This document shows positions 1 through 5,826 of a DNA stretch of 9,091 nucleotides, in pieces. The stretch comes from Syntrophales bacterium (GTDB lineage: Bacteria > Desulfobacterota > Syntrophia > Syntrophales > UBA2192). Location: positions 1 to 9,091 of the forward strand of contig JALOPC010000042.1 of NCBI GenBank assembly GCA_025454095.1, given 5' to 3'. The notes under the pieces were generated by a model, which did no database searches, had not been told where the DNA came from, and saw only the letters and a list, made by a program, of their open reading frames with translations. Every line of letters starts with the position of its first letter. Position 1 is the stretch's first letter. Both the position numbers and the translations under genes were made by a program.

Positions 1-79
1 CAAGAGCCGTGTTGGTGTAATCCTTCATGGCCTGCTGGGCCATCGAAAGAAGGTAAATGAGGCGATCGTCGGATTTCAT
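1..79 (-). CDS. Partial N-terminus of a probable MarR-family regulator
   Basis: Only the first 26 codons are in the window; the gene runs off the left edge. The start is ATG at 79, preceded by a GGAAAGG ribosome site six bases upstream. The visible protein begins MKSDDRLIYLLSMAQQAM and looks like the amphipathic first helix of a MarR-type winged-helix dimerisation domain. That assignment is inference from a short, low-information stretch; any small helical DNA-binding protein would fit. A near-consensus promoter lies about 45 bases upstream, so this is very probably a real first gene of a transcript. If it is MarR-like it may repress its own promoter, but no target is visible. Confidence 0.5.
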   Translation of the reverse strand, partial: MKSDDRLIYLLSMAQQAMKDYTNTAL

Positions 80-122
80 GGCGTGCCTTTCCGGGGCTGC
101 GTTGGGATGCCGCGTCAGCAGG

Positions 123-151
123 CATATAGTTGATTAGGCAATATTTGTCAA
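123..151 (-). promoter_or_regulatory. Sigma70-type promoter for the partial regulator gene
   Basis: On the minus strand there is a perfect TTGACA -35 box (146-151), a 17-base spacer and a TATATG -10 box (123-128). The predicted start near 115 leaves a leader of roughly 36 bases before the ATG at 79. An outer TTGA/TCAA inverted repeat spans the -35 box and spacer and could be part of an operator. The dyad is short and its role is speculative. Confidence 0.7.
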
Positions 152-350
152 GTGCAAACACATAGGCGCTCCTGCCCGCGGCTGTCCCTGATCCCGGATC
201 ATGAAACGGACACGGGGAGCGCCGCGTCACCGCAGGGAAATCCCGTAAACCGCGGGACGGCCAGGCTGATGGACACCATGGGTCATTCCGTGATGGAGAA
301 ACCGGAGACCGCTGAAAAGACCCGCGGATACGTCGAGAAAGAAACACGAA

Positions 351-380
351 AAAGGGTCAGCCGATTCGGGCTGACCCTTT
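351..380 (-). terminator. Rho-independent terminator after tRNA-Sec
   Basis: A perfect 12-bp stem (351-362 with 369-380) closes a six-base loop. On the minus strand the 3' arm ends in a run of five T. It begins 9 bases past the encoded CCA end of the tRNA, the expected place for the selC terminator. From 152 to 348 I see no supportable gene; the open frames there run through this hairpin and the tRNA. Confidence 0.85.
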
Positions 381-388
381 GTGTGTTC

Positions 389-486
389 TGGCGGAAGTGC
401 ATGGGAATCGAACCCACCTGGGAGGGTATCAGCCCCCCACACTGGATTTGAAGTCCAGGAGGCCCACCAGTGACCTGCGCACTTAC
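389..486 (-). tRNA. selC: tRNA-Sec (anticodon TCA), selenocysteine tRNA
   Basis: This is the UGA-decoding selenocysteine tRNA, charged with serine and converted to Sec-tRNA by SelA, then delivered by SelB. The 17-base anticodon arm (442-458) carries loop CTTCAAA with anticodon TCA at 449-451. The long variable arm has a six-pair G/C stem, the T arm has loop TTCGATT, and the acceptor is the eight-pair type of bacterial tRNA-Sec. CCA is encoded (389-391) after discriminator G. Total length is 98 nt, normal for this tRNA. One acceptor pair is broken: position 2 is U opposite C71. No selA or selB lies in the window. The gene is 91 bases downstream of the permease stop and may be read from that transcript; I see no convincing promoter of its own. 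Confidence 0.95.
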
Positions 487-577
487 TGGAGAATGTCAAG
501 CTGATCTCGAATTCCGCGCCGGTGCGACAAGACGCGGGACGCCGCAGATAGGCCCGTCGCGCCCCCGGCCCGCACCT

Positions 578-1846
578 TCAGGGACCGCTCGCCGGGGAGG
601 ATGACGACTTGCGGAACGCCATCATCACGGGTGCGAGCGCGCACAGGGTGAGGGCCGAGCCGGCGGCAAAGACGGCCTGGTAGCCGAATGTCTGGGCAAA
701 CAGGCCGCTGGCCAGCGCCGCAAGACCGGAAACCGTCACCTGCAGGGCCGCCTGCAGGGTGTAGTCGGTGCCCGGCGAGTGCCTGCGGCATACGTCCATC
801 ATCGCGGTGAACAGCGCCACCGTCGACAACCCGTCGGCAAACTGCTCCACGCAGACCACGGCGTACAGCAGGGACGCGTCGCGGGCGCCTCCGGCAACCA
901 GCCAGTACCCGACGAATCCCGCCGCCTGCATCGTCCCGAACAAAAGCAGCGCCTTGCGGTGCCCCAGGCGGAGCAGCAACAGGCCGCCCAGCAGAGCCCC
1001 GGCCAGACCCGCCGCGGCGCCGACCACGCCCGTGAGCAGCCCGATGTCCGCGAGCGAGAGCCCCCGGTCCGTCAGCAGGGGCCCGATCATGCGCGAGGCC
1101 AGCGCGTCGCCCGCCTTGAACGTCGCGACGGTGACCAGCCACCACCCCATGCGCGGCGCCGACAGGAAATCGGCAAAGAGCCGCACGTAGCCGCGCCAGC
1201 CCTGCCACCCGGCCCGCTTCACCGCGTCACCCTGCGCCGCGGGCGTCTCGCGCATGAACCAGACAGGCAACAGGACGGGCACGATCAGCAGCGCGAGCGC
1301 AGCATACGACAGCCGCCAGCCGTACCGGGCAACCAGCCACAGCAGCAGGCCGCCCCCGACGATCATGCCGATCTTGTAGCCGATGACCTGCACGCTGTTG
1401 CCGAGGCCGCGCAGGTGCGGCGCCAGCCGGCTCACGGCAAGGCCGTCGGTCGCGATGTCCTGGGTCGCGGCGACGAGGTTCATCAGAAAGAGCACGGCCA
1501 GCAGCGCAGCGAAGGCTTGCGACACCCAGTCGCCGAATTCCCGCGAGGCGATGATCAGCATCAGCGCGAAGGTAGCCAGGTTGAGCGTCAGCAGCCAGCG
1601 CCGGCGAGTCCAGAACCGGTCCAGAAACGGCGCCCACAGGAACTTCAGGGTCCAGGGGAGGGCGAGCATCGCCGTGAACCCGATGGCCGACAGCGACACG
1701 CCCTGATCGCGCAGCAGGGGCGGCAGCGCCTTGCCCAGCAACCCCGACGGCAGTCCCTGCGCGAAGTACAGCGTCGCCAGCAGCCCCAGCAGGGGCGCAT
1801 CCGACACCCGGCGTTCATGCGTTGCCGATTCCCCAGCCGTACTCAC
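578..1846 (-). CDS. AmpG-like MFS permease
   Basis: A 422-residue inner-membrane transporter with about twelve hydrophobic segments. Family-typical motifs are YFAQGLPSGL at residues 27-36, LPWTLKFLWAPFLDR at 63-77 and AATQDIATDG at 126-135. These place it with the AmpG/acetyl-CoA-transporter branch of the major facilitator superfamily. AmpG proper imports anhydro-muropeptides from the periplasm for cell-wall recycling; members of the wider branch may carry other substrates, so the cargo is not certain here. Start is GTG at 1846 with GGAGAG seven bases upstream. Length and motifs look complete. It is divergent from the OmpA-like gene and sits upstream of selC on the same strand. No ampD, nagZ or beta-lactamase gene is adjacent, which weakens a specific AmpG call. 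Confidence 0.85.
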   Translation of the reverse strand: MSTAGESATHERRVSDAPLLGLLATLYFAQGLPSGLLGKALPPLLRDQGVSLSAIGFTAMLALPWTLKFLWAPFLDRFWTRRRWLLTLNLATFALMLIIASREFGDWVSQAFAALLAVLFLMNLVAATQDIATDGLAVSRLAPHLRGLGNSVQVIGYKIGMIVGGGLLLWLVARYGWRLSYAALALLIVPVLLPVWFMRETPAAQGDAVKRAGWQGWRGYVRLFADFLSAPRMGWWLVTVATFKAGDALASRMIGPLLTDRGLSLADIGLLTGVVGAAAGLAGALLGGLLLLRLGHRKALLLFGTMQAAGFVGYWLVAGGARDASLLYAVVCVEQFADGLSTVALFTAMMDVCRRHSPGTDYTLQAALQVTVSGLAALASGLFAQTFGYQAVFAAGSALTLCALAPVMMAFRKSSSSPASGP

Positions 1847-1888
1847 CGTTCGCTCTCCGCTTCTCGACGCCTCGCCCGGCGAAAGTGC

Positions 1889-1916
1889 TTGCCTCCGGCG
1901 GCAAATGCGTTATAGT
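1889..1916 (+). promoter_or_regulatory. Candidate promoter for the OmpA-like gene
   Basis: Plus strand TTGCCT (1889-1894), 16-base spacer and TATAGT (1911-1916). The -10 matches five of six consensus bases. If used, the transcript would carry a leader of almost 290 bases before the OmpA-like start at 2212. Support is by sequence match only. Confidence 0.4.
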
Positions 1917-1941
1917 AATCTACGATATCACTCCCGCGCAA
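1912..1941 (-). promoter_or_regulatory. Candidate promoter for the AmpG-like permease
   Basis: Minus strand TTGCGC (1936-1941), 18-base spacer and TACTAT (1912-1917). The -10 matches four of six consensus bases and the -35 three of six, so this is a modest candidate. The predicted start near 1905 gives a leader of about 60 bases. Its -10 lies on top of the -10 proposed for the opposite direction. Confidence 0.35.
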
Positions 1942-2211
1942 GACATTACGCCCTCTTTCGCTCACGCGCCAATCGACTTCGCATCCGATCGTTCCGGCTC
2001 CCCCTCGCGAGAGGGCTTTCACGTTCCCAGCAAACATGATCACGAAAAGAAAACCGCGCGCCGCCGGGTCCCGCGTCTCCTCGGCGCGTACTTCGCGGTG
2101 CGCGGGCAGGTTCGCGAGGGTCTTGCCGGGCGGTCCGTCACGGCAAGGGATCGGAAGGGCAATCGGAATGGAGAGTCAGGGACCAGAACCACCCAAAAGG
2201 AGGGAAAAGCA
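1917..2211 (+). other. Long intergenic leader before the OmpA-like gene
   Basis: No convincing gene lies between the permease start and 2212, although the OmpA frame stays open upstream to 1822. That upstream frame is rejected because it overlaps the permease start and lacks a ribosome site, while a strong one precedes 2212. The stretch contains a five-pair stem with a GCGA tetraloop (2002-2015) and a seven-pair stem CGCGCCG/CGGCGCG (2057-2063 with 2082-2088). These may be chance structures in GC-rich DNA. I match it to no known riboswitch. Confidence 0.4.
2197..2203 (+). promoter_or_regulatory. Ribosome binding site fixing the OmpA-like start
   Basis: AAGGAGG, eight bases before ATG 2212. 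It decides the start against the much longer open frame beginning at 1822. Confidence 0.85.
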
Positions 2212-2886
2212 ATGCGTACGAATCATTCAAGTCACCGGAATCCGTTCCTGTCGAAGTGGTCATCGACCCGCGGACAGGGCAACGCGGCCTTCCTGATCGT
2301 CACGGTGTGCATCGTCATCCTGGTCGTTTTGCAGGTCCGGTATTGCGCACCCACGCCGCCGCCCGCCGCCGTGCCGCCGGCAGCAGAAAAGGCCGTTTCC
2401 GCAGCAGCCCAGGCGCTCCAGAAACTCGGCCAATTTATGGCCACCAAGCTGCCGAACGGGGTCGAGCTCAAACTTCCCGAATTCGGCGTCGAGAGAAAAC
2501 TGATTGCCTTCATCGAGGACAAGAGCAAGCCCGTCGACAGGGCGACCTGGTTTTCGTTCGATCGACTGGACTTCGAAACGGGGAGCGCAACGTTGAAACC
2601 GACATCCGCGGAACAGCTGAAGAACATCGCCGAGATCATGAACGCCTACCCGAAGGTTGCCGTGAAGATCGGGGGCTACACGGACAACGTGGGCAATGCG
2701 GACGCAAACCTGAAGCTCTCCCGGATGCGGGCGGAGAACACCAGACAGGAGCTTGTCAAGCTGGGTGTCGATGCGAAGCGGCTGGAAGCCGAAGGGTATG
2801 GGGAAAAGCATCCGGTTGCCGACAATGCGACGGAGGAAGGCAGGCAGAAGAACCGGAGAATCGACCTGAGAGTCACGAGGAAGTGA
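2212..2886 (+). CDS. Membrane-anchored OmpA-C peptidoglycan-binding protein
   Basis: A 224-residue protein that should sit in the inner membrane and bind peptidoglycan in the periplasm. Residues 25-42 form one hydrophobic segment; the preceding 24 residues are basic and cytoplasmic. No lipobox precedes Cys45, so a signal anchor is likelier than a lipoprotein. A Pro/Ala linker (46-58) and an amphipathic stretch follow. The OmpA-C domain covers about 112-222. Asp158 in GGYTDNVG and Arg173 in LSRMRAEN are 15 residues apart, the spacing of the diaminopimelate-contacting pair in the family. The end carries the usual NRRIDLRV strand. No beta-barrel is present, so it resembles MotB/Pal-type anchors rather than OmpA porin. 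It converges with the ExeA-like ATPase gene, leaving 78 bases between stops. Confidence 0.92.
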   Translation: MRTNHSSHRNPFLSKWSSTRGQGNAAFLIVTVCIVILVVLQVRYCAPTPPPAAVPPAAEKAVSAAAQALQKLGQFMATKLPNGVELKLPEFGVERKLIAFIEDKSKPVDRATWFSFDRLDFETGSATLKPTSAEQLKNIAEIMNAYPKVAVKIGGYTDNVGNADANLKLSRMRAENTRQELVKLGVDAKRLEAEGYGEKHPVADNATEEGRQKNRRIDLRVTRK

Positions 2887-2919
2887 TCCAATCGGCATCG
2901 TTCGTGCCGGGGTGCACAA

Positions 2920-2950
2920 GCTGCCGGGCGCGTCACCGGCGTTCGGCAGC
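2920..2950. terminator. Hairpin between convergent genes, possible bidirectional terminator
   Basis: A seven-pair stem GCTGCCG/CGGCAGC (2920-2926 with 2944-2950) lies between two convergent stops. A second small hairpin, CGGCA/TGCCG, sits at 2893-2909. Neither has a T tract, so termination here would need Rho or would be weak. Confidence 0.3.
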
Positions 2951-2964
2951 CGGACGCGGGGGCC

Positions 2965-4461
2965 TCACTTCTGCCCCGCCCGCTTCTTGAGCATCCAGTC
3001 GATGACCTCGCCCGACTCGACCTGTTGCGCAGGCTGACCCGAAGGCTCCTGACTTGCCGTCGTCGCTCGGTCCGCGGCAGGAGTGCCTCCCGCATCCCCC
3101 GCCGGGGGAGTCCCCGCGGGGATCGCCGATTCGCGTCGAGGGCTTTTTGCAGCTGCCTGGCGGGTTCCGGCCCCTTGCCGCACCTTTTTTTTCTCATCGC
3201 GGATTTCGGTTCCGCGGCGCGGGATTTGCCCGGCGGACACAACGGTCGCCTGCTGCCGTTCCGGCAGACCCGGGCTCCGGCCCTCGACGGCCTGGACTGC
3301 CGCCGCTCTTTCCGCCGGCGGGGCGGGCAAAGGGGTGGCCGCCCGCTTCGCGTCCGCGCTTGGCGGAACCGCCGGCTGCTTCGCTTTCAGCGCAATGGAC
3401 GCAACGGCAAGCAGGGCGATGAGCAGGCCCCCGAGGACCGCATAGGCAACCCAGCTGCGATTCTGTCTGCGCGCCTGACCGGCCGGGATTCCCGGCTCGT
3501 CCTCGTCGTCCGTTTCGTCGGCCTTCCCCGCACCGGCCTCCGCGGCCATTTCGAACGAGAGGTTCCGCGAGGGCCCGGCAGGGACCGATTTGTCCGCCGG
3601 CATCAGCTTCAAGGCCTCTCTCACGGTGTCCTGCGGGACGAGATGCTCCCCCAGGTAGAACGCGCGGGACAGGGAGGCCTCGCAGGCCCTGTTGATCAGG
3701 CGAGGGACCCCCCGCGAGTACGCGAAGATCTCCTCGACCGCATCGGACGTGAACAGCTCCCGCTCGTACTGGGCGACCCGGAGACGGTGCCGGATGTACT
3801 GGGAGGTTTCATCCCTCGACAACGCATCGAGCGTCAGTCGCGCCCCGGCGCTCTCGAAAAGCACCCGGTTGGCTTCGTCGTTCACCTGTTCGCGAAACCG
3901 GTTCTCGCCGAAAAAAACGAGCTGCAGCAGCCGCGTGCCGTCCTCCTCGAGACTGGAGAGATTCGACAGCTCCTGCAGGCTGGAACCGCTCAGGCGGTGG
4001 GCATCGTCGACGATCAGGACCGCCGGCCTCCCCGCTGCGCCGGTCCGGCGCAGAAATTCCGAAAATCGCGCGACAAGGGGTTCCCGGCCCTCCGGATCGC
4101 CGCCGATCCCGAAGGCGCGTTCGACAAGCTTCAGAAAGTCGATTCCCTTGTACTCCGTGCAGGGGACCACAACGGCGAGAACCCGGTCGCCCAGGCCATC
4201 GACGACGGCATTGGCCAGCTGGGTCTTTCCCATCCCCGGAGCACCCAGCACCACATGCACTCCCGCCTTGTCGAGGATCCCGCGTACCAGCCCGGCCACG
4301 ATCTCCTTCCGCGCTCCCCCGAGCCAGAGGAATTTCGGGTCCGCGTCGGCCGTGAAGGGGTTCTCGCTCATCCTGAAATGGGCCGGATACATGACGGACC
4401 AAAGCCTCGAAGGCTCGTGCCCGCGGCCTGCGTCTTTTCCCTTCCCTGCCCGGTCCTTCAT
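2965..4461 (-). CDS. ExeA/GspA-type membrane AAA ATPase
   Basis: A 498-residue ATPase of the ExeA/GspA family, which in type II secretion helps place secretin assembly in the cell wall. Family signature MYPAHF...ENPF starts at residue 24. Walker A GAPGMGKT is at 73-80, Walker B VLIVDDAH at 148-155, sensor 1 FFGEN at 183-187, and GVPRLIN at 251-257 is the sensor-2 region. One membrane segment (337-358) puts the ATPase in the cytoplasm. About 125 Pro/Ala/Arg-rich residues follow in the periplasm and end in VIDWMLKKRAGQK. ExeA itself carries a peptidoglycan-binding domain in this position; none is visible here. The ATG at 4461 has GAGGG nine bases upstream and lies 15 bases after the TAXI stop, implying one operon. 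Met24 (4392) is the usual family start and remains possible. No secretin or other Gsp gene is in the window, so the partner system is unknown. Confidence 0.85.
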   Translation of the reverse strand: MKDRAGKGKDAGRGHEPSRLWSVMYPAHFRMSENPFTADADPKFLWLGGARKEIVAGLVRGILDKAGVHVVLGAPGMGKTQLANAVVDGLGDRVLAVVVPCTEYKGIDFLKLVERAFGIGGDPEGREPLVARFSEFLRRTGAAGRPAVLIVDDAHRLSGSSLQELSNLSSLEEDGTRLLQLVFFGENRFREQVNDEANRVLFESAGARLTLDALSRDETSQYIRHRLRVAQYERELFTSDAVEEIFAYSRGVPRLINRACEASLSRAFYLGEHLVPQDTVREALKLMPADKSVPAGPSRNLSFEMAAEAGAGKADETDDEDEPGIPAGQARRQNRSWVAYAVLGGLLIALLAVASIALKAKQPAVPPSADAKRAATPLPAPPAERAAAVQAVEGRSPGLPERQQATVVSAGQIPRRGTEIRDEKKKVRQGAGTRQAAAKSPRRESAIPAGTPPAGDAGGTPAADRATTASQEPSGQPAQQVESGEVIDWMLKKRAGQK

Positions 4462-4476
4462 TCGAAACGGCCCTCG

Positions 4477-5460
4477 CTATTCCGAAAACATCTTCTTGAT
4501 GGCATCCAGGACGGGATTGACGACGCGGGGTTTCTCGGGTGCGCGGCGCTTGGCCGGCTGAACCACCTTCGTAACGCAGTCGTACTGCTCCCAGCCCTTC
4601 AACGGCGCGTTGAGATCAACGGTCTTCCACTTCGGGTGGCCGTTCGCCTTCAACCAGTCGACATTGTCGTGCACGATCTTGGCGACTTTGCCGACGTTCT
4701 CGCAGTTGGATCCCCGGAAGTCGTAGGAAATGAGGACGGCCTTCACGGCGACCGTGCTGACCGCCTGCTTCTGCCACCCGTAGGTGTTCGCAGGAATCTG
4801 AACGGCCGGGTAGAACTCGAGGATGCTCTTGTTCGTAATCGGCACCAGGGAAAGCTTGTCCTCCGCGGTCACGTCCTCCGAGAACAGCTTGACCGGGATG
4901 CCCGCCACATAGAACAGGGCGTCGATGTCCCCTTTTTTCAACAGGGCCAGGGCATCGACGGGCCCCACCGCCAGCATGTCGCGCGGCTTCACGCCCGAAG
5001 CCTCGAACAGGAGGCGCGAGGTGAGATAGATGCCGCTGCCCTCCTCGCCGATGGCGACGATCTTGCCGCTCAGGTCGTCGAAGTCCTTGACGTCCGCATT
5101 GGCAAGCAGATGCACTTCCTCATTGTAGAACGGGAAAATCATCTTGGTTTTCGTTGCGATCCGCTGCAGAACGGGGTCGGTCTGGATCTTGGCGACAAAC
5201 GCCAGGACATCGGACTGCACGATCCCCATCTGGGTGTCGGGGGCCTTGTAGACCGAGAAGACGTTCTGCACCGAACCCTGGGAGTCGTCCACCCGCAGCC
5301 GCACGCCCTGCTTCTTGACCAGCTCCGCCATGTTCAGCCCGAACTGATAGTAGGTGCCTTTCTTGCTCCCCGTGACCATGCCCATGTCCTGGGCGGACGC
5401 GGCACTCGCCGTGAAGATCAGCGCAACCGCAAGAAGGACCCCCCTGCACGTTCTCTCCAT
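4477..5460 (-). CDS. TAXI-family TRAP-type periplasmic solute-binding protein
   Basis: A 327-residue secreted binding protein. Residues 1-23 are a signal peptide (basic start, hydrophobic core, ASAASA before Gln24). The mature start has the TAXI motif GSKKGTYYQFG, and the family block DDSQGSVQNVF then QMGIVQSDV follows. Such proteins normally pass carboxylate-type substrates to a fused DctQM TRAP permease; no permease gene is in the window. The substrate cannot be read from sequence. After the normal fold the protein has an extra basic, Pro-rich tail of about 30 residues ending in VLDAIKKMFSE. The start at 5460 is chosen because GGGAGG lies eight bases upstream and the signal peptide follows directly; the frame is open 20 codons further to 5520. 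It is the first gene of a pair with the ExeA-like ATPase. Confidence 0.9.
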   Translation of the reverse strand: MERTCRGVLLAVALIFTASAASAQDMGMVTGSKKGTYYQFGLNMAELVKKQGVRLRVDDSQGSVQNVFSVYKAPDTQMGIVQSDVLAFVAKIQTDPVLQRIATKTKMIFPFYNEEVHLLANADVKDFDDLSGKIVAIGEEGSGIYLTSRLLFEASGVKPRDMLAVGPVDALALLKKGDIDALFYVAGIPVKLFSEDVTAEDKLSLVPITNKSILEFYPAVQIPANTYGWQKQAVSTVAVKAVLISYDFRGSNCENVGKVAKIVHDNVDWLKANGHPKWKTVDLNAPLKGWEQYDCVTKVVQPAKRRAPEKPRVVNPVLDAIKKMFSE

Positions 5461-5468
5461 ACCCTTTT

Positions 5469-5474
5469 CCTCCC
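5469..5474 (-). promoter_or_regulatory. Ribosome binding site fixing the TAXI protein start
   Basis: GGGAGG on the minus strand, eight bases before ATG 5460. It excludes the longer reading that would bury the signal peptide behind 20 charged residues. Confidence 0.8.
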
Positions 5475-5772
5475 TGATGCCGACATGTGCCCGCCTCGCC
5501 GGATCCGGCAGACGGGACACTGTCGACCTTCGCGCGCCGGGCCGACACGGAGCGGCCCCGGACGCGGAATTTTCTGCTCTTCTGTTGAAAACAACGGTTG
5601 ACTCTGTGACGCGGAATCGGGACCGGCTCTCTGAAAATCCAGTTTCTTCACGCGTTAATGGACTTGAACGAAGACAGGGGAGATGGCGAACGTCGGACGA
5701 TCCTCTGTCATCTACTTGCGGAAGAACCTGCTGAATGTCAAGAGCAAAAATCTCCTCTCCGCGGGGAAATAC
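5475..5772. other. Intergenic stretch without a supportable gene
   Basis: About 300 bases between the TAXI leader and the hairpin after tadG. Open frames here (for example a GTG start at 5651 on the minus strand) have no ribosome site and overlap the TAXI start. A perfect minus-strand TTGACA at 5736-5741 has no acceptable -10 at normal distance. The promoter of the TAXI/ATPase operon should lie here but I cannot place it. Confidence 0.5.
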
Positions 5773-5810
5773 ACGAGAGAAGGCAGGCCGTGAGGACTGC
5801 TTTTTCTCGT
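5773..5810 (-). terminator. Stem-loop after tadG, likely terminator
   Basis: Arms 5773-5786 and 5797-5810 pair over 14 positions around a ten-base loop, starting 16 bases past the tadG stop. Read as plus-strand RNA all 14 pairs form, two of them G-U. In the minus-strand transcript of tadEG those two become A-C mismatches. No clean T tract follows on either side. Position argues for ending tadEG transcription; the strand asymmetry leaves this open. Confidence 0.45.
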
Positions 5811-5826
5811 TTGCCTCGCCGCCCGG

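Noticed and set aside
152..451. Open frame across the selC terminator
   Set aside because: It runs through a perfect terminator hairpin and into the tRNA gene.
389..486. selC as an attachment site for an integrated element
   Set aside because: I see no direct repeat of the tRNA 3' end, no integrase and no composition break in the window, so there is no support beyond selC being a known integration site elsewhere.
779..1915. A 378-codon plus-strand frame opposite the permease gene
   Set aside because: Gln/Arg/Pro-rich low-complexity translation antisense to a transporter with clear family motifs.
1822..2211. N-terminal extension of the OmpA-like protein by 130 codons
   Set aside because: It overlaps the permease start and promoter region, has no ribosome site, and the extra residues look random; a strong site precedes 2212.
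3025..5601. An 858-codon open frame on the plus strand
   Set aside because: It lies antisense to two clear genes (ExeA-like ATPase and TAXI protein) that share a frame register; high GC third positions remove stops on the opposite strand. The translation is Arg/Gly/Pro-rich without motifs and has no ribosome site.
5418..5651. 77-codon minus-strand ORF upstream of the TAXI gene
   Set aside because: GTG start without ribosome site, overlaps the TAXI start and signal-peptide region in another frame, and shows no motif beyond a chance CxxC.
5736..5741. Perfect TTGACA as promoter of the TAXI/ATPase operon
   Set aside because: No reasonable -10 box occurs 15-19 bases downstream.
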